A stretch of DNA of 64,000 nt from contig NZ_CP036423.1 in the NCBI RefSeq assembly GCF_009910365.1, positions 2,356,001 through 2,420,000 on the forward strand, in the 5' to 3' direction. Within the stretch, counting starts at the first letter, position 1. Each line of letters begins with the position of its first letter. Under the pieces are notes generated by a model. The model had not been told where the DNA came from. It saw nothing but the letters and a program-made list of their open reading frames with translations, and did not search any database. The translations under genes and the position numbers were made by a program. This stretch comes from Aequoribacter fuscus. Lineage in GTDB: Bacteria > Pseudomonadota > Gammaproteobacteria > Pseudomonadales > Halieaceae. Of the stretch, positions 1 through 7,746 are shown one piece after another.

Positions 1-748
1 CCGCCGCCACCGAGACAAGTTCCGACAAAGACTCTGGGTTATCGTAATACCGATCACGTTTTCTCGCATCCAGCCGCGCTTGGCGCTCGGCGCGTGCCAA
101 ATCACGCTCGTTGGGTTCATTCGCGTCGGAGGTCGGCGCAGGATTGGGCGCTTGCGTGGGTTGACGTACCGCGGGCTTCGCAGTCGACATCAGACGCTTG
201 GCCAAGGCACTTTCATCGTAGAGCTTTAACAGCTCATAGGTGCCGTTATTGTCCAACACCACGCGGTCTGGCAAGACCTTGGCAAGAGAGACGCGTCCGC
301 TCACAGGCAAGGCATCGCCCACTCGATAAATCGATTGGTCCTGACGGTACTGAATAATGGCCTGGCCCAAGCCATCACTGCGAGCCGCTAGCACACCCAC
401 TAATACGAGGTCGAGGCGTGTTTCTTTGGCGCCGTCTTCAATACCAACCGCCGGGGCCGCAACCACCGCGGGCGCTGCACTTGCGTTGGCTTCACCGAAT
501 AAGTGCCACGCTTTCATCGCATCGATATCAACAGTGACTGGGGACGTGTCGACTGCATCGACGACGACAGTGGGTGCGGGCACCTCAATATTCGTGTCGA
601 CGAACAACCAAGGGACTTTCGCCAGATTGAGTCCCACCCAAACTAACGCTGAAGCGATAATCGCTAGGCGCAAACGAGCCAACACAAGATCCTGAGAAAG
701 CCATCTCATTGCAGTAGTCAGGGCCTGTGGAAACTGCGCATTCGTCAT
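1..748 (-). CDS. gspC: Type II secretion system protein GspC (3' end outside window)
   Basis: This open frame starts at ATG 748 and is still open at base 1, giving about 249 residues. It has a short cytoplasmic N-terminus, one membrane segment near residues 27-46, a low-complexity Ala/Pro/Val linker, and a homology-region-like domain near residues 95-165 (LDLVLVGVLAARSDGLGQAI, then a GDALP turn). This layout is typical of GspC, the inner-membrane component that links the secretin GspD to the inner-membrane platform. A charged tail follows; any PDZ or coiled-coil end is cut off. GspC usually heads a gsp operon, so gspD may lie beyond the left edge. The family call comes from architecture and the HR-like segment only. 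Confidence 0.8.
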   Translation of the reverse strand, partial: MTNAQFPQALTTAMRWLSQDLVLARLRLAIIASALVWVGLNLAKVPWLFVDTNIEVPAPTVVVDAVDTSPVTVDIDAMKAWHLFGEANASAAPAVVAAPAVGIEDGAKETRLDLVLVGVLAARSDGLGQAIIQYRQDQSIYRVGDALPVSGRVSLAKVLPDRVVLDNNGTYELLKLYDESALAKRLMSTAKPAVRQPTQAPNPAPTSDANEPNERDLARAERQARLDARKRDRYYDNPESLSELVSVAA

Positions 749-879
749 TATGGTGTGTCTTGCCGCCTCTGTTGCTCGATTGTAACGCTAAACGCCTCAG
801 TCTATCGAACAAATACGACAAAATGACGACAGCCTTGCGTTGAAGTGTCCCGCTTGGGACTCAGCAGAGTCTATCGACT

Positions 880-1545
880 CTAGCGCAAGGTTGCCAGATC
901 AGAATGCTTCGAGATAACACGGTACATTTCAGGAATCTGCTCGACGCTATTCGCAGAGCAATTCAGGTCGCGCAATAGGCCATCCTTCAGACGATAAATC
1001 CAGCCGTGGACGTCCAACTGCTGCCCCCGAGCCCAGGCGTTTTGCACAATCGTCGTTCGGCACACATTGGCCACCTGACTCATCACGTTCAGCTCGCACA
1101 ATAGGTCGACTTTTTCGTCGTCGCTGTCCAGAGCATCAAACTTTTCTTGGTGCGCAAACTGCACGTCTTTGATGTTGCGCAACCAATTATCGATCATACC
1201 ATTATCGGCATCTTCGTAGGCCGCTCGCACGCCACCACAGTTGTAGTGCCCAACCACCAAAACATGTTTAACTTTGAGCACATCGACTGCGTACTGCAAC
1301 ACCGTCAGGCAATTGAAGTCGGTGTGAACCACCATATTGGCGACATTTCGATGCACAAACACTTCACCCGGTAACAAGCCGACGATTTGGTTGGCAGGTA
1401 CCCTGGAATCCGAACAACCAATCCACAGGTATTCAGGACTTTGCTGGGCGGCAAGTTTAGCGAAGAAGTCTGGGTCAGCTTCATGGACTTCGCGCGCCCA
1501 TTCTCGGTTGTTGCGAAACAACTCTGTAATACTCGTTCGACTCAT
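880..1545 (-). CDS. can: Beta-class carbonic anhydrase
   Basis: This 221-residue cytoplasmic zinc enzyme interconverts CO2 and bicarbonate and supplies bicarbonate to carboxylases. The beta-class zinc site is complete: Cys44 and Asp46-Arg48 in CSDSR, then His100 and Cys103 in GHYNCGG. Length matches E. coli Can (220). The gene stands alone, 131 bases upstream of gspC on the same strand and back to back with the TPP-riboswitch operon. Its stop codon lies inside a 6-bp hairpin (866-881), and a second small hairpin follows at 847-860. Neither has a T tract, so a terminator is not certain. Confidence 0.96.
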   Translation of the reverse strand: MSRTSITELFRNNREWAREVHEADPDFFAKLAAQQSPEYLWIGCSDSRVPANQIVGLLPGEVFVHRNVANMVVHTDFNCLTVLQYAVDVLKVKHVLVVGHYNCGGVRAAYEDADNGMIDNWLRNIKDVQFAHQEKFDALDSDDEKVDLLCELNVMSQVANVCRTTIVQNAWARGQQLDVHGWIYRLKDGLLRDLNCSANSVEQIPEMYRVISKHSDLATLR

Positions 1546-1662
1546 AACACCCCCAGAAAGAATGGCACCATTCTAAAGCGAAGTAGGATGCAGTCCAAGC
1601 AAATCACACCTAACGCGACAACGTCACCTTGCAAAGCTTGCCAAAAAGCCCTATTGTTCGCC

Positions 1663-1744
1663 GCACTTAGGGGTGGCTTTGGCCTGAGATACTGCGGTAA
1701 ACCCTTAGAACCTGATCCGGTTAGAACCGGCGTAGGGAAAGTGC
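1663..1744 (+). promoter_or_regulatory. TPP riboswitch (THI element)
   Basis: The conserved thi-box pieces occur in order: GGGGTGG near 1670, CTGAGA near 1684, ACCCTTAGAACCTGATC near 1701-1717, the variable GGTTAGAACC stem, then CGTAGGGAA. The outer P1 stem pairs GCACTT (1663-1668) with AAGTGC (1739-1744). This RNA binds thiamine pyrophosphate and lowers expression of thiamine genes when TPP is plentiful. It precedes a TonB receptor and thiamine-uptake genes, which agrees with that role. Confidence 0.95.
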
Positions 1745-1772
1745 AGATGGTTCCAAGCTTCTCACCTCACCT

Positions 1773-1805
1773 TCTCCCGGTTCTCTCTTTAGCCAACACG
1801 GGAGA
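1773..1805 (+). promoter_or_regulatory. Riboswitch expression platform: stem that hides the Shine-Dalgarno
   Basis: TCTCCCG (1773-1779) is perfectly complementary to CGGGAGA (1799-1805). The latter contains the Shine-Dalgarno sequence GGGAGAG, five bases before the ATG at 1812. No T tract follows the stem. I infer translational control: when TPP is bound the stem forms and blocks the ribosome. The anti-sequestering partner was not worked out. Confidence 0.6.
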
Positions 1806-1811
1806 GACCTA

Positions 1812-3896
1812 ATGAAAAACTGCAAAACTCGCTTAACAAGCGCCATTCTGCTCACTGGCGTCGCGCTCGCGCAGGCCGATAATCCGCTGGAAGAAATTAT
1901 TGTGACCGCGGAACATCGCGACTATTCCATCTCACAAACGGCAACGAGCGTCAGTGTGGTTACCGCCAGCCAGCTTGCTAGCCGAAGCGCTTTGCACCTT
2001 GAGGATGTGATGCGCCAAATCCCCAACCTAAATGCGGCCAGTGGTGCCTCACGCAACCGCTATTTTCAGATTCGCGGCATCGGCGAACGCAGTCAGTATC
2101 AGGAGCCGATTAATCCATCGGTAGGCTTACTGGTCGACGGCATGGATTTTAGCGGACTGGGCTTGAGCGCGAGCACGCTCGATATCGAGCAGATAGAGGT
2201 ACTGCGCGGCCCACAAGGCACCTTGCACGGCGCTAACGCCATTGCCGGCCTAATTTCCATTCAGTCTGCCCAACCCAGCCATGAGAGCGCCCACCAAATT
2301 GAGATAGGCTTGGGCAATTATGAGTCCCAAAGCTGGAAACTCACGAGCACGGGGCCACTGCAGGCAAACCTGAATTATCGGCTTGCTTTAGGTGGCAATA
2401 CCAGCGACGGCTGGATTAAGAATGCAACGCTGGGTCGCTCGGACACCAACAACATTGACGAGCAACAAGCTCGACTGAGGTTGCAGTGGCAAGCGGACGG
2501 CTACCAAACCGATTTGGGCATGATGACTGTCGACGCCGACAACGGCTTTGACGCCTTTTCCTTGGACAACACGCGAACCACACTGTCGGATGAACCGGGC
2601 CGGGATCGCCAGAAGACCCGAGCCATATGGCTGCGCCATCAACAGGAAGTTGGCGACTATCAGCTGAATGCGCAAGTCAGTCACAGCCGCAGCGACACCG
2701 AGTATAGCTACGACGAAGATTGGTCCTACGTCGGTATCGCCCCCGGCTGGGAGTATTCGTCTTTTGATCAATATCAGCGTGACTATCGCGGACAAGAAAT
2801 CGACATAAAACTGACGCGCACCACCCCGAACGGGGCGTGGCTGTTGGGCGTATACGGCCGCGACAACGACGAGGAACTAGCACGCAACTACACCTACTTG
2901 TCTGGACCTTTTGGAAGCCGCTACGATACCGAGTATCGGGCCGTATACGGCCAAATCGATCGCGACGTGAGCGCTGCGCTGCAGGCGCAATTGGGTTTGC
3001 GCTACGAGAATCGAGAAGCACGCTACAGCGATTCCGAAGCCTTAAACAACCAATCCGATGACGACTTTGTGGGTGGTAAACTGGCGCTTCTCTGGCAAGT
3101 CAACGATGCGCATCGCGCGTATCTGTCAGTCAGCAAGGGCTATCGTGCCGGCGGTGTCAACACCAACGTATTGGCCTCGATTCCCACAGCAGAAACGCCG
3201 GAGCAAACCGCGCTTCTGCAAGGTCAGCAAGTGTTTGATGCAGAGACTCTTTGGAATCTTGAACTGGGACTGCGCAGCCTTTGGCCTGAGCTCGGTCTGA
3301 GCTGGTTTAACACCCTGTTTGTGATGGAGCGCGACGACCAGCAGGTTAAGGGCTCACTCGTCTTGCCCCGCCAGGACGGCAGCACCAACTTTATCGATTA
3401 CGTGAACAATGCCGCCAGTGGCTCTAACACGGGTCTAGAATCAGAACTGGTGTGGCGCGCCGGCGAGTCACTCACTGTAACCGCTGCCCTAGGGCTTTTG
3501 TGGGCTGAGTTTGACAGTTACATTAACGCCGATGGGCTTGAGTTATCCGGTCGAGACCAAGCGCAAGCACCGCGCTATCAATACGCTCTTGGTCTTGACT
3601 ACCAAATCAACCCACAGTGGACTTTCGGGGCCACGATAGAAGGCCGCGATGACTACTATTTTTCGGACCGTCACGAGACCAAAGCCCGAGCCATTCATGT
3701 GTTCAACGCTCGCGTGCGCTACCAAGGTGAGCAGTGGTACGCGCAGGCTTGGGCTAGAAACCTAGGGGATGCCACCGTGACCGTAAGAGGGTTTGGTAGC
3801 TTTGGTAACGACCCACGCAAATTTTATGTGACCGAACCCTATTATCAATTCGGTGCGCCGCGAACCTTTGGCATTACCCTGGGCTACGAGCTTTAA
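1812..3896 (+). CDS. TonB-dependent outer-membrane receptor, probably for thiamine
   Basis: This is a 694-residue receptor with a signal peptide (about 1-22, ending ALAQA), a TonB box (EEIIVTAEH, about 27-35), a plug domain (about 40-150, including PNLNAASG, RGIG and EVLRGPQGTLHG) and a long beta-barrel ending in alternating aromatic residues. Such receptors import scarce ligands through the outer membrane using TonB energy. The substrate call rests on context: a TPP riboswitch directly upstream and thiamine transporter and kinase genes directly downstream. Family members without that context are hard to assign. The ATG at 1812 has a good GGGAGAG ribosome site, which is itself the riboswitch target. 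Confidence 0.88.
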   Translation: MKNCKTRLTSAILLTGVALAQADNPLEEIIVTAEHRDYSISQTATSVSVVTASQLASRSALHLEDVMRQIPNLNAASGASRNRYFQIRGIGERSQYQEPINPSVGLLVDGMDFSGLGLSASTLDIEQIEVLRGPQGTLHGANAIAGLISIQSAQPSHESAHQIEIGLGNYESQSWKLTSTGPLQANLNYRLALGGNTSDGWIKNATLGRSDTNNIDEQQARLRLQWQADGYQTDLGMMTVDADNGFDAFSLDNTRTTLSDEPGRDRQKTRAIWLRHQQEVGDYQLNAQVSHSRSDTEYSYDEDWSYVGIAPGWEYSSFDQYQRDYRGQEIDIKLTRTTPNGAWLLGVYGRDNDEELARNYTYLSGPFGSRYDTEYRAVYGQIDRDVSAALQAQLGLRYENREARYSDSEALNNQSDDDFVGGKLALLWQVNDAHRAYLSVSKGYRAGGVNTNVLASIPTAETPEQTALLQGQQVFDAETLWNLELGLRSLWPELGLSWFNTLFVMERDDQQVKGSLVLPRQDGSTNFIDYVNNAASGSNTGLESELVWRAGESLTVTAALGLLWAEFDSYINADGLELSGRDQAQAPRYQYALGLDYQINPQWTFGATIEGRDDYYFSDRHETKARAIHVFNARVRYQGEQWYAQAWARNLGDATVTVRGFGSFGNDPRKFYVTEPYYQFGAPRTFGITLGYEL

Positions 3897-3906
3897 GGAG
3901 CAAAAC

Positions 3907-4167
3907 ATGCAACTCACCGCCGAACTGAGCTTGTACCCACTCAGCGAAGACTACATCAGGATTGTTTTAGCTTTTATCGATCGGCTCGAGCAATGCGAAG
4001 AACTGACCATCCGCCGCAACGCCATGAGCACGCAGATAAGCGGAGAGGCCACACAGGTCATGCAGGTAATACAAGCTGCGCTGACCAAAAGCTTCGAAGA
4101 ATTTGGCAAACAGGTCCTGACGGCCAAATTCATTCCGGGCGAATTCAGTTTGGATGCCGCCGAATGA
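3907..4167 (+). CDS. YkoF-like thiamine-binding domain protein
   Basis: This small 86-residue protein resembles one repeat of YkoF, a cytoplasmic thiamine/HMP-binding protein. It shows the pattern AELSLYPL...YI near the start, the RRNAMSTQISGEA segment in the middle and a SFEEFGKQVLTAKFIPGEF end. No signal peptide or membrane segment is seen. It starts 10 bases after the receptor stop with an AAGGAG ribosome site, and its stop overlaps the next start (ATGA), so it belongs to the TPP-controlled operon. A role in holding or sensing thiamine is inference. Confidence 0.75.
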   Translation: MQLTAELSLYPLSEDYIRIVLAFIDRLEQCEELTIRRNAMSTQISGEATQVMQVIQAALTKSFEEFGKQVLTAKFIPGEFSLDAAE

Positions 4168-4742
4168 GCACCGCGGCACTCATCGAGTGGCTGGCGGTCG
4201 CTTTTGGCCTTGCCTATCTTATTCTCGCCATGCGCGAGCACATAGCCTGTTGGATCATGGCCTTCATCAGCACTAGCCTATTTTTGTGGCTGTTCTGGGA
4301 GGCTAAGCTCATTATGGAAAGCGCGCTGCAAGTGTACTATCTGATTATGGCGGTCTATGGCTACTGGCAGTGGACGTCGGGCGAACAAGGCCAGCAACGT
4401 ACCATACAAACCTTGGGCCCATCTCAGCACGCATTTATCGTGGCAGGCATTGCTGTATTAACGCTGGGTAGTGGGTATTGGCTTGAACAAAACACCGATG
4501 CGGTCCAACCCTACCTCGATTCGTTTACTACCTGGGGGGCCATTATCACGACCTACTTGGTGGCCATTAAAGTGCTCGAAAACTGGCTGTATTGGATTGT
4601 CATCGACTTAGCATCAATGCAACTGTATGCGAATAGCGAGCTTTGGGTGACGGTGGGATTGTTCGGCTTGTATGTGGTACTTGCTGTGCTAGGTTATTGG
4701 ACATGGCGACAACACTTTCAAACGCAGAACGCGAACTCGTAG
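4164..4742 (+). CDS. pnuT: PnuT/PnuC-family thiamine permease
   Basis: This 192-residue membrane protein has about seven hydrophobic helices. It carries PnuC-family marks: the W-Q-W signature near residues 68-70 (YGYWQWTSG) and the ENWLYWIVID segment in a later helix. PnuC-type proteins move vitamin precursors by facilitated diffusion and rely on phosphorylation inside the cell to trap the substrate. The TPP riboswitch and the kinase gene next door point to thiamine (PnuT) rather than nicotinamide riboside. The start overlaps the previous stop by four bases. Confidence 0.88.
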   Translation: MSTAALIEWLAVAFGLAYLILAMREHIACWIMAFISTSLFLWLFWEAKLIMESALQVYYLIMAVYGYWQWTSGEQGQQRTIQTLGPSQHAFIVAGIAVLTLGSGYWLEQNTDAVQPYLDSFTTWGAIITTYLVAIKVLENWLYWIVIDLASMQLYANSELWVTVGLFGLYVVLAVLGYWTWRQHFQTQNANS

Positions 4743-5491
4743 CTGGGCTCCTAGGCTTTGATCCCCGCAGCGCCGCTTATCAGCGCTTGGAGGGCTCCAG
4801 CCATCACCTACTGCGGTTTACCCTGCGAGGCGATTTGCGGGTCACCCGATGGCCCAAAGTCGCTCGCCCCGATGCCATTTGGTGGTCTGAGCTGAGTGTT
4901 CAGCAACTCGCAGCACAGCACGGGCTGGCGCCAGATACGCTCGCCCTCAACGCCGATCACCAAAGTACACTGCTGATCGGGGCCGAACCCCTGCGACTTG
5001 GAGTAAGAGAGGTTGCCAAGCTCTTACAGCAGTGTCATCAGCTCCCCAAAGTCAGCCAAAAACTGGACATCGCACACGCGTTTCGCTACTGGTTTGAATC
5101 CTGCCAACACCAGCATCGACCTTGGACGGCGCAGGCGAACCAACAAAAGGCTGAACATGCCGCTGAAAAATTCTCTGAGTTCGAGACCCGCTTGGTGCAA
5201 AGCCACGGCGATTGCGTGGCGACCAACGTCCTGCAACTGGGTAATCGCGCCGTGTTGATCGACTGGGAATATCATTGCCTTGCACCGCGCTGGTGGGATT
5301 TAGCCATTTACGCCGAATCGCAAGAACTTAATAACGACGCCACCCGCGATTTACTGCAGAACTACTGCCAAACTCAGCCATCACGCGAGACAATCTCACA
5401 GCTTGAGGCCTTTAGAGCTATTTATGCGGAACTCGCAATCCTTTGGCACTGCGCTACAATGCACGCTCCTAACCACTACCAGACGCCGTAA
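4703..5491 (+). CDS. thiK: Thiamine kinase-like phosphotransferase (APH/choline kinase fold)
   Basis: This 262-residue protein has the aminoglycoside/choline kinase fold. It shows the Brenner-type catalytic motif HGD (168-170) with Asn175, and the metal-binding Asp187 in LIDWEY, followed by WWDLA typical of this family. Its gene overlaps pnuT by 40 bases. In a TPP-regulated operon with a PnuT permease it most likely phosphorylates imported thiamine and so traps it, as E. coli ThiK does in salvage. Substrate specificity cannot be read from sequence. A choline or aminoglycoside kinase is possible but fits the context less well. Confidence 0.75.
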   Translation: MATTLSNAERELVAGLLGFDPRSAAYQRLEGSSHHLLRFTLRGDLRVTRWPKVARPDAIWWSELSVQQLAAQHGLAPDTLALNADHQSTLLIGAEPLRLGVREVAKLLQQCHQLPKVSQKLDIAHAFRYWFESCQHQHRPWTAQANQQKAEHAAEKFSEFETRLVQSHGDCVATNVLQLGNRAVLIDWEYHCLAPRWWDLAIYAESQELNNDATRDLLQNYCQTQPSRETISQLEAFRAIYAELAILWHCATMHAPNHYQTP

Positions 5492-5496
5492 GCGAC

Positions 5497-6381
5497 ATGT
5501 CTAACCCACCCTGGCACATACTTGGCTTTGGCGTCATCGGTCAGTTACTGCACGCAGGATTTAGCCGATCAGGGCAGCAGTGTCTGGTCGTTTCAAAGCC
5601 CAACCAACCGCTACCCGCACACCACACGGTGCAATATCAAAATCATACCGAGACTTTTGATATTGAGGTCTTTGTGCCTGGCGACCGTCTAATCGAGCGA
5701 CTGGTCGTCTGTACCAAAAGCTACGATGTCACCCAAGCGATTACCGCCGTTAAACAGGCGCTAAGTCCCACGGCTCAGATTGTTATTATGGTCAATGGGC
5801 TAGTCGACTCGCATGAAATAGCCGAGCTCACCACAGGGTCGGTCTATTGGGCGCTCACCACCGAGGGTGGTTATCGTAACGAGGCGCATCACACTGTGCA
5901 TGGAGGTAGCGGCGTCACACGCTTGGGCTCTGGATCAGAACCCGACTGGTTACGCGAGTGGCAAGAGGCCGTGCCGAATAGCCATTGGCACACAGACATC
6001 GACCCGTACCGCTGGGAGAAACTGAGCGTCAATGCCGTCATTAACCCCCTGACCGCACTCCATCAGTGCCGCAACGGTGAGCTTGAAAATAGTGAGCTCA
6101 AGGCTTGCACACAAACGTCTATTGACGAGGCTCGGGCTGTACTCGAGGCACTGGGATTTACGCTGCAGGCACAAGGCTTTCACAACACCTGTTGGGAGGT
6201 CATTCGCAAAACGGGCGCCAACCGCTCGTCGATGTTGCAAGATATCACCCTGAAGCGGCGCACCGAGATTTCGACTATTTTACCGCCACTGCTTGCAGTT
6301 GCTGCGAAACATCACGTGGCTACCCCGCAGCTGAAAAACACGTTGACGGCCTTCCAGCAGCGCTTCCCGGAGCTTTGTTAA
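5497..6381 (+). CDS. panE: 2-dehydropantoate 2-reductase (ketopantoate reductase, PanE/ApbA)
   Basis: This 294-residue NADPH-dependent reductase of the pantothenate and CoA pathway has an N-terminal Rossmann motif GFGVIG (10-15). Active-site residues match E. coli PanE: Asn100 in VNG, Lys175 in WEKLSVNAVINPLTA, the RSSMLQDI segment (243-250) and Glu257. It begins five bases after the thiamine kinase stop and is the last gene of the TPP operon. That place is unusual for panE. The Salmonella homologue was first named apbA from a thiamine phenotype, so a link with thiamine supply is possible, but this is inference. Confidence 0.85.
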   Translation: MSNPPWHILGFGVIGQLLHAGFSRSGQQCLVVSKPNQPLPAHHTVQYQNHTETFDIEVFVPGDRLIERLVVCTKSYDVTQAITAVKQALSPTAQIVIMVNGLVDSHEIAELTTGSVYWALTTEGGYRNEAHHTVHGGSGVTRLGSGSEPDWLREWQEAVPNSHWHTDIDPYRWEKLSVNAVINPLTALHQCRNGELENSELKACTQTSIDEARAVLEALGFTLQAQGFHNTCWEVIRKTGANRSSMLQDITLKRRTEISTILPPLLAVAAKHHVATPQLKNTLTAFQQRFPELC

Positions 6382-6393
6382 ACCGTGGTGCGG

Positions 6394-7746
6394 TCACTCT
6401 GATGGCGACTGCGATTGCTGAAACGCAATCGCTCTATCCATTACCGCCTCCCAGCGCTTAAGAGAAGCGCGAACCGGCACCTGCTCATGCCACGAATCGC
6501 GACCACCCAGCATCGGTTTTAAGCGGAAAAAGCAAAACAGTTCGCCGCACTCGATTAAGGCCTTCAATTGAGGCCTACTCAAACTGAGTCCGACAGCCTC
6601 CGATGACCACGCCACAGAATAACGTTTACGCTGCCCACTCGCCGGCTCAGTTGCCTTAAACCAGCGTTGCTCCAACTGCACCTTCCAGTCTTCAGGCACC
6701 GCTTGACGCCCCCCGTCATCAAGCCAAACCCAAAGTATGCGCCGATGCATATCACCTGACACAGAATACGAAGGCAAAATGAGTGCAGCCGCTAAGGCTG
6801 CAGAAAAAGCTGCAGCGAACCAACTCATCGGCACTTTGCGAAGCGGTTTTGTGGAGCGTACCGGATCGACGCCTGGATACTCAGGAACCACAGCAGAAAT
6901 AGGCTCGGGCGCGATGGCTTGCGCGTGATCATTTGCCATATCGGCAAGCTGAGTTCGTGCTAGAACTCGAGCCTCACCCATCGCGGCCAAACGCTCAAGC
7001 TCACCGATGGGTCTGGGGCGGCGACGCTCTGAGCTTTGCCACCATTTGGCCAACGTGTTTAGCCAGAGCTCGCGACTCGCTGTGGGTAGAAATCGCCAAG
7101 CGCTCTGGTCAGGGAGTGTTGGGTGAAGCACATTCGCTTGAACTAATTGCCCTTCAAACACCAGAGGTGACGCCCCAGTAAATAACTCGATTAACAGGGC
7201 CGCTAAGGCAAATTGGTCGCTGATGAAGGAAATGGGTTTTGCCCGCAAGTGTTCGGGTGTGGTGGCATTCAAGGCCACCATTTTGGCTGTGCGATTATGA
7301 CTCGATTCGGCCAGTAGGAGTTGATCGACATCCATAATCAGCACACGACCCGAGCGCGTCACCCAAATATTCTCAACCCTCAAATCGCCATGGACCAACC
7401 CGTGCTGATGCAAACCACCCACACCCGCAATGATCTGGCTGGCGATTAATAGACGCACTTGGGTATCACAGCGCGCATCATCAAGAATAGCGCGCAACGG
7501 CGCGCCCTGGTGATAGCGACTCACAAACACCTGAGCGTCAGCCGTGTTAATAACGCCCCGAATGTTCAATATGTGCTGATTTAAGGTCGCCGCGTTTTGT
7601 AAGCGAGCCAAAGCCGGGTTGTGAATGGGCGACTCGCGCCAGACCCACTTTAAAACCACGTGCTCGGTATCGGTTTTAGCCAGCACACTAGTACCCTCGC
7701 CGCCTTCGTGCAGGACGCGGATGAGGCGATAGGGCCCCCAGTTCAC
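6394..7746 (-). CDS. Membrane-anchored Ser/Thr-type protein kinase
   Basis: This 450-residue protein has an N-terminal eukaryotic-like kinase domain (about 5-255). It has a Gly-rich loop (EGGEGTS, 14-20), Lys33 in VLKW, the catalytic loop HGDLRVEN (Asp121, Asn126), metal-binding Asp139 in an MDVD variant of DFG, PE at 164-165 and Asp177 in SDQFALA. All catalytic residues are present, so activity is likely. A proline-containing linker leads to one membrane helix (307-325) and a periplasmic domain of about 120 residues that I do not recognise. The start overlaps the stop of the FHA-like/sigma-54 gene by four bases, so the kinase and activator are probably partners. The substrate is unknown. Confidence 0.82.
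   Translation of the reverse strand: MNWGPYRLIRVLHEGGEGTSVLAKTDTEHVVLKWVWRESPIHNPALARLQNAATLNQHILNIRGVINTADAQVFVSRYHQGAPLRAILDDARCDTQVRLLIASQIIAGVGGLHQHGLVHGDLRVENIWVTRSGRVLIMDVDQLLLAESSHNRTAKMVALNATTPEHLRAKPISFISDQFALAALLIELFTGASPLVFEGQLVQANVLHPTLPDQSAWRFLPTASRELWLNTLAKWWQSSERRRPRPIGELERLAAMGEARVLARTQLADMANDHAQAIAPEPISAVVPEYPGVDPVRSTKPLRKVPMSWFAAAFSAALAAALILPSYSVSGDMHRRILWVWLDDGGRQAVPEDWKVQLEQRWFKATEPASGQRKRYSVAWSSEAVGLSLSRPQLKALIECGELFCFFRLKPMLGGRDSWHEQVPVRASLKRWEAVMDRAIAFQQSQSPSE
6411..6432. other. Perfect inverted repeat at the panE/kinase convergent junction
   Basis: GCGATTGC (6411-6418) and GCAATCGC (6425-6432) form an 8-bp stem with a 6-base loop inside the last codons of the kinase gene, 30 bases after the panE stop. 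No T tract follows on either strand. It could limit read-through from panE or simply be a coding coincidence. Confidence 0.35.

Noticed and set aside
847-881. Two hairpins after the carbonic anhydrase gene as terminator
   Set aside because: Stems are only 5-6 bp and no T tract follows; kept only as a comment on the gene.
2388-3021. Minus-strand open frames inside the TonB receptor gene
   Set aside because: They are shadows of the receptor frame, with biased composition and no ribosome sites or family features.
7021-7500. Kinase judged inactive because DFG reads DVD and HRD reads HGD
   Set aside because: The catalytic Asp, Asn, metal Asp and Lys are all kept; HGD is common in active kinase-like folds.
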